From Shewanella canadensis (GTDB lineage: Bacteria; Pseudomonadota; Gammaproteobacteria; Enterobacterales; Shewanellaceae), in contig NZ_RXNU01000007.1 of assembly GCF_003966225.1 (NCBI RefSeq), forward strand, positions 124,001 through 188,000: a stretch of DNA of 64,000 nucleotides, given 5' to 3'. The notes under the pieces are model-generated. The model saw nothing but the letters and a program-made list of their open reading frames with translations, searched no databases and was not told where the DNA came from. The position numbers were made by a program, and so were the translations under genes. Shown piece after piece: positions 46,998 to 56,222 of the stretch (its first letter is position 1; each line of letters begins with the position of its first letter).

Positions 46998-47519
46998 ATG
47001 TCACTCTTAACTCAATATACTTGGTTCATTAAACTTGCGACTGTCGCCAGCTTCTCCATTATCATCTCAGTAAGCATTGTTCCCTATAGCCGAGCCGACA
47101 CCAAAGAGCCCCTGCCTTTAGGCGTAGTGCTGGATAGTGAAGGAAACCCCATCTCCCTCCCCTCCCGAAACCAAAGCGCTCTGGAATTTCACTCGCCTAC
47201 CATCACAAAACCCCATCATAACCCTGGCGTAAATCCGGTTCCCAACAAAAGGACCAGCAAGAAAAAGGCTCGTACGAAAAAGCTCAGCCGCAAGCAGCAA
47301 CTCGCCAGCAGAGTCAATGTAGCCAACGATCCAAGTTGTCGCTGGCTAAACAGTAGAATGAATAAATTAGAAGAAAGCATTACATCGTTCGGCAACAGTT
47401 CAACTAACAACTATCAACGAAAAGAGTTAGCAGTCAGGAACAAGGAGTGGAAATGTATGAAATGTGGCGCCGAAGGGCCAGAGCAAAAAGATCACGACAG
47501 GTGCCAATACCGCCGCTAA
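46998..47519 (+). CDS. Exported basic protein with C-terminal cysteine pairs
   Basis: 173 residues. The N-terminal hydrophobic segment (LATVASFSIIISVSIVPYSRA) looks like a signal peptide. Then LPLGVVLDSEGNPISLPSRN, a lysine-rich stretch (KRTSKKKARTKKLSRKQQ) and a C-terminal part with CRWL, KCMKCGAEG and DRCQYRR. No family recognised. The cysteine set could bind metal or form disulfides. Single gene between the barrel protein and gor. Confidence 0.6.
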   Translation: MSLLTQYTWFIKLATVASFSIIISVSIVPYSRADTKEPLPLGVVLDSEGNPISLPSRNQSALEFHSPTITKPHHNPGVNPVPNKRTSKKKARTKKLSRKQQLASRVNVANDPSCRWLNSRMNKLEESITSFGNSSTNNYQRKELAVRNKEWKCMKCGAEGPEQKDHDRCQYRR

Positions 47520-47631
47520 AAAGGATGACGGTAAGGTCTAAGGTAATGCCACTTCTGTACTGAGACATGGTTTGCCCCTACAATGACTGCCTTTCATCGC
47601 AACTTTTGAACATACTCTTTGGAGATAAAAA

Positions 47632-48987
47632 ATGGCCCAACATTTTGACTACATCTGTCTTGGCGCAGGTAGTGGTGGTATTGCATCGGCAAACCGCGCA
47701 GCCATGCGTGGTGCTAAGGTACTGCTGATCGAAGCCAAGGCGCTTGGCGGCACTTGTGTCAACGTTGGCTGTGTACCAAAGAAAGTCATGTGGTATGGCG
47801 CCCAAGTTGCCGAAGCTTTACATCTATACGCTAAAGATTATGGCTTCGATGTTACGGTCAACAAATTTGACTGGAATACTCTGGTCGCGAGTCGCGAAGC
47901 CTATATTGATAGGATCCATGGCTCATACGATCGTGGTCTTGAAAACAATAAAGTCACCTTGGTACGTGGTTATGGCCGTTTCGTTAACGAACGTACCATA
48001 GAGGTCGACGGGCAAGAGTACACCGCCGATCACATCTTGATCGCAACAGGTGGCTCACCAAGCATTCCCAATATCCCTGGTGCCGAACATGGTATCGATT
48101 CCGATGGTTTCTTCGAGTTGCGCGCACAACCTAAACGTGTGGCCGTCATAGGCGCGGGCTATATTGCCGTAGAGCTCGCCGGTGTACTTCACTCTCTGGG
48201 CAGTGAGACTCATCTATTTGTTCGTAAACATGCACCGCTGCGTAGTTTCGATCCTATGCTCAGTGAAGCACTGATGGAATCGATGGCCACCGATGGTCCA
48301 ACGCTGCATACTCACAGCACACCAGAATCGGTCATCAAAAATAGCGATGGTAGCCTTACCCTAAAGCTTGAAAACGGTGAGAGTTTTGAGGTTGATACCC
48401 TTATCTGGGCGATAGGCCGCAAGCCGTCTACCGGTAATATCGGCCTGGAAAGTACCCAAGTTAAGTTGAATGACAAAGGTTACGTGGTCGTAGATGAACA
48501 GCAAAACACCACAAACTCTGGCATCTACTGCGTGGGAGATATTATCGAAGGTGGCGTAGAGCTTACCCCTGTTGCCGTTAAGGCGGGTCGTCTGCTCTCT
48601 GAACGCCTCTTTAACGGCATGACAGATGCGAAAATGGATTATGCCCTTATTCCTACCGTAGTCTTTAGCCACCCGGCCATCGGCACCATGGGCCTATCTG
48701 AGCCGGAAGCTATTGCCCAATATGGTGCAGAAGAGGTTAAGTGCTACAACTCTGGCTTCACCTCTATGTACACCGCGGTCACGGCACACCGTCAGGCATG
48801 TAAGATGAAGTTAGTCTGTGCCGGTCCCGATGAGAAAGTAGTGGGTATCCACGGCATAGGTTTGGGTATGGATGAGATCCTCCAAGGCTTCGGTGTCGCA
48901 ATGAAGATGGGCGCCACCAAGAAACAATTCGATTCCGTTGTCGCCATCCACCCTACGGGCGCCGAAGAGTTCGTTACCCTCAGGTAA
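47632..48987 (+). CDS. gor: Glutathione-disulfide reductase
   Basis: 451 residues. FAD-binding [11 protein letters not shown] (11-21), redox pair Cys42-Cys47 in [18 protein letters not shown]-binding [20 protein letters not shown] with the arginines in FVRKHAPLR, and the interface [12 protein letters not shown] near the C-terminus with the catalytic His. It keeps glutathione reduced in the cytoplasm using NADPH. Single gene. Confidence 0.97.
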   Translation: MAQHFDYICLGAGSGGIASANRAAMRGAKVLLIEAKALGGTCVNVGCVPKKVMWYGAQVAEALHLYAKDYGFDVTVNKFDWNTLVASREAYIDRIHGSYDRGLENNKVTLVRGYGRFVNERTIEVDGQEYTADHILIATGGSPSIPNIPGAEHGIDSDGFFELRAQPKRVAVIGAGYIAVELAGVLHSLGSETHLFVRKHAPLRSFDPMLSEALMESMATDGPTLHTHSTPESVIKNSDGSLTLKLENGESFEVDTLIWAIGRKPSTGNIGLESTQVKLNDKGYVVVDEQQNTTNSGIYCVGDIIEGGVELTPVAVKAGRLLSERLFNGMTDAKMDYALIPTVVFSHPAIGTMGLSEPEAIAQYGAEEVKCYNSGFTSMYTAVTAHRQACKMKLVCAGPDEKVVGIHGIGLGMDEILQGFGVAMKMGATKKQFDSVVAIHPTGAEEFVTLR

Positions 48988-49150
48988 TGCCTCATATCCC
49001 CTCTAAGCCTGACTTGTGTTCGGGCTTATAGGGGTGATGTTCACGCTCAGAAGATTCAATTTTTTTTAACCTAAAACTAAAATAAATTGAATTTATTGAA
49101 AACATTGGTCTGGCTATAATCACCAGCTAACTCATTAGCAATAATTTTCG

Positions 49151-50095
49151 ATGAAACTCGGCACCATACCTCTGCAGACAGTAAAGCGTCACCTTCCCTT
49201 TTTCTTAATTGCTGTCCTATGTTTACTTCCCGTGATTTCATCACCCATAGCCTTGGTATTGGGTTTCACTTTAGCCAGCTTGGGCCTAATCCCCAATGAG
49301 ATCGATCTGGGCAAGAGCACTAAACGTCTCTTGTCTTACTCAATTATCGGCCTGGGATTCGGTATTCAGCTACAAACCGCCATATCGGCGAGTATGCAGA
49401 ACCTACCTCTGATCCTCGGCTCTATCATCTTCACCTTGCTCTTAGGTTTTATACTGACAAAAGCACTCAGGTTCGACACCAAAACAGGACACCTTATCTC
49501 TGCGGGTACGGCGATTTGTGGGGGAAGTGCTATCGCCGCCATCGCACCGGCAATTAACGCCAAGAGCGAACAGTCCGCCATCGCACTCGCAACCGTATTT
49601 ATTTTAAACTCGGTGGCACTCTTTCTGTTTCCAGCCCTGGGTCATCTCTTTTCGATGAGCCAATATGACTTTGGCGTTTGGAGCGCTATCGCGATTCATG
49701 ATACCTCTTCGGTGGTGGGGGCTGCTTCGGCTTACGGTGAAGAGGCTCTGACTACGGCAACAACAATTAAATTGGCTCGGGCATTATGGATCATTCCGAT
49801 AGCCCTGCTCAGTGCCATGCTCTTTGGTGGTGACAAGAAACGAATCACCATCCCTTATTTCATCGGTTTCTATTGTCTGGCAATTGCCATCGCTCACTGG
49901 TTTCCTCAAGGACAGGCTGTCTATGAAGTACTGTTTGAGATCTCAAAACGCGTTCTGGTGCTCTGCCTGTTCTTAATCGGCGCGGGAATTACGGTGAGAA
50001 AAATGCGGGCGGCAGGCCCTAAACCTCTGCTTTTAGGGGTTCTTTTATGGTTATCGATTGGAACGAGTTCGCTACTCTACATTCTCTATCTCTAA
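49151..50095 (+). CDS. YeiH-family (UPF0324) putative sulfate/anion exporter
   Basis: 314 residues with about ten membrane helices. Family text: [53 protein letters not shown] and [16 protein letters not shown]0324 members are annotated as sulfate or sulfonate exporters; the evidence for substrate is weak. Single gene following gor. Confidence 0.9.
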   Translation: MKLGTIPLQTVKRHLPFFLIAVLCLLPVISSPIALVLGFTLASLGLIPNEIDLGKSTKRLLSYSIIGLGFGIQLQTAISASMQNLPLILGSIIFTLLLGFILTKALRFDTKTGHLISAGTAICGGSAIAAIAPAINAKSEQSAIALATVFILNSVALFLFPALGHLFSMSQYDFGVWSAIAIHDTSSVVGAASAYGEEALTTATTIKLARALWIIPIALLSAMLFGGDKKRITIPYFIGFYCLAIAIAHWFPQGQAVYEVLFEISKRVLVLCLFLIGAGITVRKMRAAGPKPLLLGVLLWLSIGTSSLLYILYL

Positions 50096-50484
50096 AATGA
50101 TTAGAGCCGGGAACATCTCTCTTCCGGCATGCTAAAGCTGTTTTGGCATGCCAGGCCTCATAATTATTAAGCTTCAACCGTTTTGCATACCGCTGAGAGT
50201 ACTTAAAGAGATAGGTATTATACCAATTGCATTAAGTACCTGACCATTCAGCGAGAATTCAAAGCTCTGTAGGCAAGTAGGATGATTGAAGCTAATAGTT
50301 ATTCTATATCGAAAGCATCCAGTGCAGCATAAAGGGCTTTGAAACTCGCACTACGTGAGTCCCTCAGGTTTCCCACTTCTGCTTTGCATTGACTTAAAAG
50401 GGAGTAACCATTTCCTCATCTATGCGCCTTGAATTGAAAATCCTGAGGGGCTCTGAATTGGTTAATTATTTAATGCAACTGGTA
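50096..50484. other. Intergenic region, possible dispersed repeat
   Basis: About 390 bases without a gene. It contains a GGCATGC repeat pair forming a hairpin (about 50,128-50,153) that may end the YeiH transcript. From about 50,215 to 50,405 is a segment starting with TTATACCAATTGCATTAAG that resembles non-coding repeats scattered in Shewanella genomes, but copy number cannot be seen here. Confidence 0.4.
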
Positions 50485-50637
50485 TTACTGCTTCATCGAC
50501 TCAGGTTTCATTCCCAGGACAATCCAAAGCAAACAAGCAAAGGCTGCAAGATCGATAAGTGCGCGAGTCAGCCCACTGGTGAGCAGGGAGGCGGCAACAA
50601 AAACGGTACAACATAAGATAATTAACCACTGCTTCAT
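50485..50637 (-). CDS. Small hydrophobic protein, 50 residues
   Basis: Minus-strand frame from ATG 50,637: MKQWLIILCCTVFVAASLLT, then SGLTRALIDLAAFACLLWIV and GMKPESMKQ. Two likely membrane segments. The ribosome binding site AAGGGGGC lies six bases before the ATG, which is unusually strong and supports translation. No family recognised. Confidence 0.62.
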   Translation of the reverse strand: MKQWLIILCCTVFVAASLLTSGLTRALIDLAAFACLLWIVLGMKPESMKQ

Positions 50638-50744
50638 TTTGCCCCCTTAATAGAGTCAGACATAAATTCAAAGAAGTGGTCATTATTTATCGAATAGAGA
50701 AGGGATCCCAAATATTCGTTTTTACTAACAAATAGCTAGATCAA

Positions 50745-51428
50745 CTAAGAGACGGCATAGGGGTCATTTTTCGCATCATGATTCCAATGATATTCGGTAA
50801 GCCTCTCGATTCTTCTCGCTTCAACTTCTCCCCTTAGCTGACTGACATAAAAGAGTGCAGCATCCGTTCCAGCTGAAACGCCGGATGATGTCAGGAACTT
50901 ACCATCGTCAACCCAACGAGCACGAGGTTGCCAATTAACTTGCCTGGCGAGTCCTGTCACCCATTGATAAGCCATCTTATTGGTTGTGGCATTAATGCCA
51001 TCTAAAATACCAGCCCGAGCCAGCAGGGCGGACCCGGTACAGATAGAAAACACCTTCTCCGATACACTGACTTGTTTTCTTAGCCAAGTCATCAGCTCCT
51101 CATCTTCAACCAGTTTTCGCGTACCTAAGCCTCCGGGAACAATGAAAAGATCACAGGGAGTGACACTATCGGTCGAGATATCAGTCACCACTTTTGGCCC
51201 TTGATAACTCCTGATAATACTCTTAGCCCCAACAAGTTTAATTTGAACATTTTTCATATGCCCTATCATCTCAACCGGGCCATGTAGATCCAGAGTTTCA
51301 TAGTCATCAAAAACTAAGGCCAGGACCTGCAAAGGTTTATCTTTAGTTGCAGCAAAAAGTTGTGGAGATACCATAGCGGTAGCCATGGCCAGAGTGCCCG
51401 CGGCTAGAAAATCACGACGTTTCATCAC
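50745..51428 (-). CDS. Exported DJ-1/PfpI-family protein
   Basis: 227 residues. Starts MMKRRDFLAAGTLAMATAMV and ends the signal at FAATK; the KRRDFL motif suggests Tat export. The class I amidotransferase-like domain has VLALVFDDYETLDLHGPVE, the nucleophile elbow FSICTGSALLARAG with Cys, and GVSAGTDAALFYV. It resembles proteins annotated as transcriptional-regulator-like or isonitrile hydratase-like, without the AraC part. Periplasmic location is unusual. The reaction is unknown. Confidence 0.82.
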   Translation of the reverse strand: MMKRRDFLAAGTLAMATAMVSPQLFAATKDKPLQVLALVFDDYETLDLHGPVEMIGHMKNVQIKLVGAKSIIRSYQGPKVVTDISTDSVTPCDLFIVPGGLGTRKLVEDEELMTWLRKQVSVSEKVFSICTGSALLARAGILDGINATTNKMAYQWVTGLARQVNWQPRARWVDDGKFLTSSGVSAGTDAALFYVSQLRGEVEARRIERLTEYHWNHDAKNDPYAVS

Positions 51429-51519
51429 TTACTCATATTAATGGTACAGATATAATTTATTAGTCCTTTTGATTTCGACAAAATTCATTCTGTTTACTGC
51501 AAACTAATAGAAGTGTGAA

Positions 51520-51711
51520 CTAAGAAGAGATACCCAATAAAACGGGAGCTTGATAGAAAAACATCGATCTGGATTTGACTAAAATCATGCCCGTAGAACC
51601 AGAATGTAAGCTCAAACCATCCGTAAAAACGATCGGCTTACCCTCAGCGTGATCTCCGGTATTTAGTCGCTCAGCTTTGTAAGCAAAAAACTCATAACCA
51701 CTATTGGGCAT
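51520..51711 (-). CDS. Small hypothetical protein overlapping the PqiA-like gene end
   Basis: 63 residues from ATG 51,711 (MPNSGYEFFAYKAERLNTGD, then GKPIVFTDGLSLHSGSTGMI). It overlaps the end of the PqiA-like gene by 11 bases, an arrangement consistent with coupled translation. No family was recognised and it could be chance, but the sequence has a normal amino acid composition. Confidence 0.4.
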   Translation of the reverse strand: MPNSGYEFFAYKAERLNTGDHAEGKPIVFTDGLSLHSGSTGMILVKSRSMFFYQAPVLLGISS

Positions 51712-52369
51712 CGATGATAGCGTCACGACGCTCTACACCAAGCGCTTTCTCACGCCTACGCCCCGTTACCAGATAGGTACTCAAGATTGAGAAGATACAA
51801 TAGGCTGTAAAATAGTAGAAGCCCACCTCAAAATTGGCGGTTGTTCTCAATAACTCTCCCATCCCAGCCGATGCATTTCCTGCCATAAAACTCACCATAA
51901 GCGCCACAACAAAAACATCGGCCATCGACCACTTGCTGATTAGGGCGATAAATCGATTTAATTTCAACTCAACTTTTTCCGGAACAGAAAATTGCAGAAA
52001 CAACATCAAACTTAATTTCAGCGCCGGAATAACAATACTAAACAGCATCACCAGAGCAGAAACCGGAGCATTACCTGATCGGTAGAGCTCTTCTATGGTC
52101 CCCCAAATACTCCGTGTCTTCTGAAAAACTTCGACTTCGCCTTCGATCTCATTGAGTCCCAGCATGCCCGTTATCATCGAAATCATCCCTCTGGCACTAC
52201 CACTGCCGGCAGAATCATCACCAAAGCTGTTTGCCAGGTGGTCCACCCCGGCCAAGGTCAATTCAGATTTGTCTATGGTTCCGCTGATACTCAAAATAGG
52301 CTGAGTGACACCCGGGACTAACAACACCAGTGAGATAAAAATAACAATAACGGGAAATAGTCTGTTCAT
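51701..52369 (-). CDS. Paraquat-inducible protein A-like membrane protein
   Basis: 222 residues. N-terminal signal-like helix (LFPVIVIFISLVLLVPGVTQ), a periplasmic segment of about 80 residues and three membrane helices with the PqiA-domain text LISKWSMADVFVVALMVSFM and FYYFTAYCIFSILSTYLV. Standard PqiA has two such domains and zinc-ribbon cysteines; this one is a single domain without them and with no PqiB (MCE) partner beside it. Role in lipid transport unproven. Confidence 0.8.
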   Translation of the reverse strand: MNRLFPVIVIFISLVLLVPGVTQPILSISGTIDKSELTLAGVDHLANSFGDDSAGSGSARGMISMITGMLGLNEIEGEVEVFQKTRSIWGTIEELYRSGNAPVSALVMLFSIVIPALKLSLMLFLQFSVPEKVELKLNRFIALISKWSMADVFVVALMVSFMAGNASAGMGELLRTTANFEVGFYYFTAYCIFSILSTYLVTGRRREKALGVERRDAIIDAQ

Positions 52370-52497
52370 CGAAGTACTTGCTCATCGGTATCAGCAAAAA
52401 CGCTATTATACCAAGCCTGACCATGATTGGCTCATTCGATGAGCTGAGATTTTCCGCTTTGACAGTCTCTACTGGAGAGGGAAGACAGCTTAATAGA

Positions 52498-53676
52498 TCA
52501 ATAGAAGGGAGATGGGTCGACATCCAGGCTACTCGGTGAAACACCACGCTCAATATGCAGATCAATTTTAAGCAGATCGACCATAGCGACTTCGGTGTAA
52601 CGCTTGTGCTTTATTGAGTAGAAACATTTGAGTATCGGATGCAGGGCGTCTCGGTTACTCGCTTGCCAAACGATACCAATCCGGCCATCAGATAACTCAA
52701 CTAATGAGCCTACCGGGTAGACTCCCACACAACGAATAAACTCATAAACCAAAGCTCGATCCAGATGAAGTGGTGTCAAACTCAGGAGTACTTTAAAGGC
52801 CGCAGCCGGGCTCATGGCCTCTTTATAACAACGGGTGGCGGTAAGTGCATCAAAAATATCAACAATACAACTCATGCGCCCATGAAGCGGCAACTCATCC
52901 CCTTTCAAGCCTCTAGGATAACCATTACCATCGAGCTTCTCATGATGCATCAGACAAACATCTTTACTGATAATCGAAAGGCCTTTGGCCTCTTTCATGA
53001 TATCGATGGCAAAAACCTGATGCAGCTTGATATGCTCAAACTCTTCGGGTGTAAGCCTTCCCGGCTTATGCAGCACCTTGTTGTCGACTTTAATTTTGCC
53101 GATATCATGTAACATGCCGCCAATCGCCATCTGCCTCAACGTATCTTTTTCTAACTTGAGGTATTTTCCGAAGGTAACCAGCAGAAAAGCAACATTGATA
53201 GAGTGCTCAAGAAGATAGGCATCTTTCGTTCTCAATGCCGATACACATTTCAAGGCATCCGCATCGAGCAAGGCAGACTCAATCATATTGTCTGCAAGAG
53301 CCCCAAAAGGTGCAACCTCTATCGCCTTTCCCTCGAAGGTTTCAGATAGGACTTTTTTAACGAGATCTTTAGCTTCGACAATCAGTTTTTTGGCTTGTTT
53401 TTGTGATTTTTCCCGGGATGGTTGGGGCTTCTTACCAACGGGTTTAGGTGATGGTGCACGTTTTAATCCACAATGTTCCGCAGATCGCTCAGCATCGACC
53501 CACACATTTTTAATGCCATTCTTAACCAATTTAGCAATCGCATCACGATGACGGATCTGCCCGGCGTTGGAAATTTTTACCAAGCCTTGTCGATCAATTG
53601 CCGTAACAAACATGCCAACGGTCAATTTAGACACTGGAAATTTAACAAGTGCTTTAGATTCCACCGAATCCGCCAT
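52498..53676 (-). CDS. HD-GYP domain protein, probable cyclic-di-GMP phosphodiesterase
   Basis: 392 residues from ATG 53,676 (MADSVESKALVKFPVSKL); an in-frame TTG at 53,709 is less likely. An N-terminal DUF3391 domain (VKFPVSKLTVGMFVTAIDRQG) precedes a basic linker and the HD-GYP domain (from about 155): EHSINVAFLLV, GGMLHDIGKIKVDNKVL, HHEKLDGNGYPRGLKGDELP. The HD and GYP motifs are intact, so it should hydrolyse c-di-GMP. Single gene upstream of the PqiA-like gene. Confidence 0.93.
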   Translation of the reverse strand: MADSVESKALVKFPVSKLTVGMFVTAIDRQGLVKISNAGQIRHRDAIAKLVKNGIKNVWVDAERSAEHCGLKRAPSPKPVGKKPQPSREKSQKQAKKLIVEAKDLVKKVLSETFEGKAIEVAPFGALADNMIESALLDADALKCVSALRTKDAYLLEHSINVAFLLVTFGKYLKLEKDTLRQMAIGGMLHDIGKIKVDNKVLHKPGRLTPEEFEHIKLHQVFAIDIMKEAKGLSIISKDVCLMHHEKLDGNGYPRGLKGDELPLHGRMSCIVDIFDALTATRCYKEAMSPAAAFKVLLSLTPLHLDRALVYEFIRCVGVYPVGSLVELSDGRIGIVWQASNRDALHPILKCFYSIKHKRYTEVAMVDLLKIDLHIERGVSPSSLDVDPSPFY

Positions 53677-53936
53677 GAATCCAAGCCCCCCCAGGATGAC
53701 TAACAGCAAATGAACATATTTATTGAAATATGTCAGTACGCCTTATCTTTACCACAATTTTTTGCTGTAAAACAAGGATCTTGTGGGGAGGTATTCTAAG
53801 CCTTGAAAAACTAAATAACCACAGCAAAGATATGCATCTCAATCTCAATCTATCTAAATATTGACCAAGAGCACATGTAAACTTAAGTTAATGCTTATTT
53901 ATCAGATAGTAAAAACCTTATATCTGTAACAAATAT

Positions 53937-54158
53937 TTACTTAAATTGGATACATTCGACGCCATCTATGAGCCAACGTCGATTCATGCAGTTGTAACAA
54001 GAGACAAGCGTGTCATCGATCTGCTCATCCTCATCGTCGGGGCTAAATTGCTTACAGGTCTGAGCCGCTTGTCTGGATGCTTCACTATTTTCAGTGCCAA
54101 ACTTGAAGCGAAAGACTTTTCCGTCTAACTGATACCAAGGTTTCAACTGCATCATCAC
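53937..54158 (-). CDS. Small cysteine-containing protein, last gene of the TonB/ECF cluster
   Basis: 73 residues: LKPWYQLDGKVFRFKFGTEN, then EASRQAAQTCKQFSPDDEDE and VSCYNCMNRRWLIDGVEC. The cysteines (one plus a CxxC plus one) could bind zinc or iron-sulfur. No family recognised. It starts two bases after the TiaS-like gene, which makes it part of the same operon and suggests a shared task. Confidence 0.75.
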   Translation of the reverse strand: MMMQLKPWYQLDGKVFRFKFGTENSEASRQAAQTCKQFSPDDEDEQIDDTLVSCYNCMNRRWLIDGVECIQFK

Positions 54159-54160
54159 AA

Positions 54161-54916
54161 TTAATACTCCTTTAACTGTCGCTTTAATGCGTTACACCAG
54201 CGACCCTCATGACGATATACCAAAAGCGCAAATTGATGCTGGCAATACACAGCTTTGACCTTCTTAGTTAAATGAATAACTTCGGTACTCTTTAATTGCT
54301 GACCACTTAAATCAACGACGATATCCAGCCCGCTGCGCGTTAATACCTCTTCCACGGTGAGCTCAACCCCCTCTTCATAAAGCTCTTGGCCCAGGTCAAT
54401 CTGCCCCTTCACTCGACCATCCTGACCATAAAGTCTTAATCCGATACCGGCTAGCGCCCCAATCACCCCCTGTCCGGTACCGCCATGCTCACTCAAACTG
54501 ACACCTAACCTCAGAGCCAGATCATAAGCATCTTTCTTAGTCTTAACTTGCCCTTTTGCCTCTAAACCAAAATGAATAAGTGCCTCTCTGTCGAACTCTG
54601 AATCACATGCCAAGATAGCCAAACCTGGATCGGATGCTGGTGCACTCTCTTCTAACAGGTGTACGATAGCCAACTGCTCGATCATCGCGAGAGACTTATA
54701 CGTCTCTATATAAAAACACATCGCGCTATTATGGGAGGTGTATGGGATATCCGGGTGCACATAGAGTTGATGGCGAGTAATAAATGAGCTGCGTTCATGT
54801 TCATCACCGGACAGTATCTCGGCAATCTCTTGCGCTATCTCTCCCGTACCTTTAGTTCCAATATCATCCGTATCATCGATGCAGATCAACCAGGATTTCA
54901 ACTGTTTATTATTCAT
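54161..54916 (-). CDS. TiaS-like (tRNA-Ile2 agmatinylcytidine synthetase domain) protein
   Basis: 251 residues starting LKSWLICIDDTDDIGTKGTG, the CIDDTD motif of the TCKD domain in archaeal TiaS, which activates C34 of tRNA-Ile2 with ATP. The following parts (EIAQEIAEILSGDEHERSSF, NSAMCFYIET, GGTGQGVIGALAGIGLRLYG) agree with that domain. The OB and zinc-ribbon domains of TiaS are missing, and bacteria normally use TilS/lysidine for this tRNA. In this operon the protein is more likely to act on the imported compound. Function unknown. Confidence 0.7.
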   Translation of the reverse strand: MNNKQLKSWLICIDDTDDIGTKGTGEIAQEIAEILSGDEHERSSFITRHQLYVHPDIPYTSHNSAMCFYIETYKSLAMIEQLAIVHLLEESAPASDPGLAILACDSEFDREALIHFGLEAKGQVKTKKDAYDLALRLGVSLSEHGGTGQGVIGALAGIGLRLYGQDGRVKGQIDLGQELYEEGVELTVEEVLTRSGLDIVVDLSGQQLKSTEVIHLTKKVKAVYCQHQFALLVYRHEGRWCNALKRQLKEY

Positions 54917-55462
54917 CTATTTTGCGCTCTCTTTATAGAGTAAATCATGTGACTTCAACCGCTCTAACACCGGGGGGACCATCAAGGCCGCAAGCAGGGT
55001 AAACATCCCACCTTTTAGCATGCTCAACGCAAACTGAACCAAGGCCACCTGCATCGTCATTCCCACCAACAGATCCTCTACCCAGCCCTTTGTGGCCCAT
55101 GCGAAACAGCCTATCAGCCCCACAAGTACACAACGCCACCTAAGAGTGAATAAGCCGGCAACAAGGATCAGGCTCAAATCCATTGCGATTGCTGGCAGCG
55201 CGAATTTTATTAAGATCAATGGGCCACCTTTACCTACACTTAAAATCATGGCGACCAGCCCGGACTGCAATCCACATGCCGAGACGCTGCCAACACGCCC
55301 CACCACGCCATAACAAATGAGATAAAAAAATGTCATCAAAAACATCGAATGCCCCGAAATGCCCAACTTGAGACGCAACATACTTTTTAACGCCACCAAT
55401 AAAGTGGCACAAAAGCCGATAAAGAGTGCATCCTGTAAACTGAAGTTAAAACTCTTACTCAT
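54917..55462 (-). CDS. Probable ECF transporter substrate-binding (S) subunit
   Basis: 181 residues with five or six membrane helices (ALFIGFCATLLVALKSML; SMFLMTFFYLICYGVVG; LILIKFALPAIAMDLSLIL; and others). The size, topology and place beside an ECF ATPase and T subunit fit an S component. The family (vitamin) is not recognised; no ThiT, BioY, RibU or CbiM motif is visible. It is directly adjacent to the TiaS-like gene and 67 bases from the T subunit gene. Confidence 0.68.
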   Translation of the reverse strand: MSKSFNFSLQDALFIGFCATLLVALKSMLRLKLGISGHSMFLMTFFYLICYGVVGRVGSVSACGLQSGLVAMILSVGKGGPLILIKFALPAIAMDLSLILVAGLFTLRWRCVLVGLIGCFAWATKGWVEDLLVGMTMQVALVQFALSMLKGGMFTLLAALMVPPVLERLKSHDLLYKESAK

Positions 55463-55529
55463 AACACCTTCTTCATATAGTTTTGTTTAACAGCTGAGTT
55501 GAATAAAACGAGATACCTGAAATGTAAAA

Positions 55530-56222
55530 TCACCTCCAATGAGTGGGTTGTTTACTCTTACCAAAATATCGTAATTGAGCCGCGACAGCGATCTGCCTTG
55601 AAAGCTTAAGCAGCTGAATAAGTAGCGGGAAAATCACACAATTTATTAATTCAGACCAATTTCTCGGATCTCTTAAGGCTTTAGGGCTTATCCGCGCGCC
55701 ACGCAGACACTGAATGTGATAGATCTCACGCAGTTCGACTGTCATGTATGGCAGCAAACTGATCGATGCCGCAATAACGAATGCCCACTTAACAGGTAGT
55801 ACCCAGGTTAGCACTTCACCTATACGTTCCGGGGCACAAGTAATGGATAACCACCACCCTGGGATAAAAGCCAATAAGATCCTTAATACCGCTACAGCCC
55901 CCTGAGCCAGCTGACTCTGACCATGAATAAGATAATATAGGCTCATGGTGATAATGAGCTGCACTATGAATACTCGTGCAATAACACCTGGGTTACCACG
56001 GCGATATACCCCATGGATGACCAGGAGCATTTCACACAGGATCAAGCCTGGAAGGTATCTATCAGGAATTAAAAAAGCGGCGCTCGACAATATCAAGACA
56101 AGTATTAAAGAGGCGGCGGTAACATAACTGCTTTTCTGAGTCGCAGTGCTTTCGAGTCGATGATAGTCAAAGCCTGCGGCTCCACGATATTTAGTTGCCT
56201 TATGCCTGCCCTTAACCCGCAT
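55530..56222 (-). CDS. ECF transporter T (CbiQ-like) subunit
   Basis: 230 residues with about five membrane helices and the coupling region MTVELREIYHIQCLRGARIS, where ECF T subunits have Ala-Arg-Gly motifs. It links the S subunit to the ATPases. Its start overlaps the end of the double ATPase gene by 11 bases. Confidence 0.82.
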   Translation of the reverse strand: MRVKGRHKATKYRGAAGFDYHRLESTATQKSSYVTAASLILVLILSSAAFLIPDRYLPGLILCEMLLVIHGVYRRGNPGVIARVFIVQLIITMSLYYLIHGQSQLAQGAVAVLRILLAFIPGWWLSITCAPERIGEVLTWVLPVKWAFVIAASISLLPYMTVELREIYHIQCLRGARISPKALRDPRNWSELINCVIFPLLIQLLKLSRQIAVAAQLRYFGKSKQPTHWR

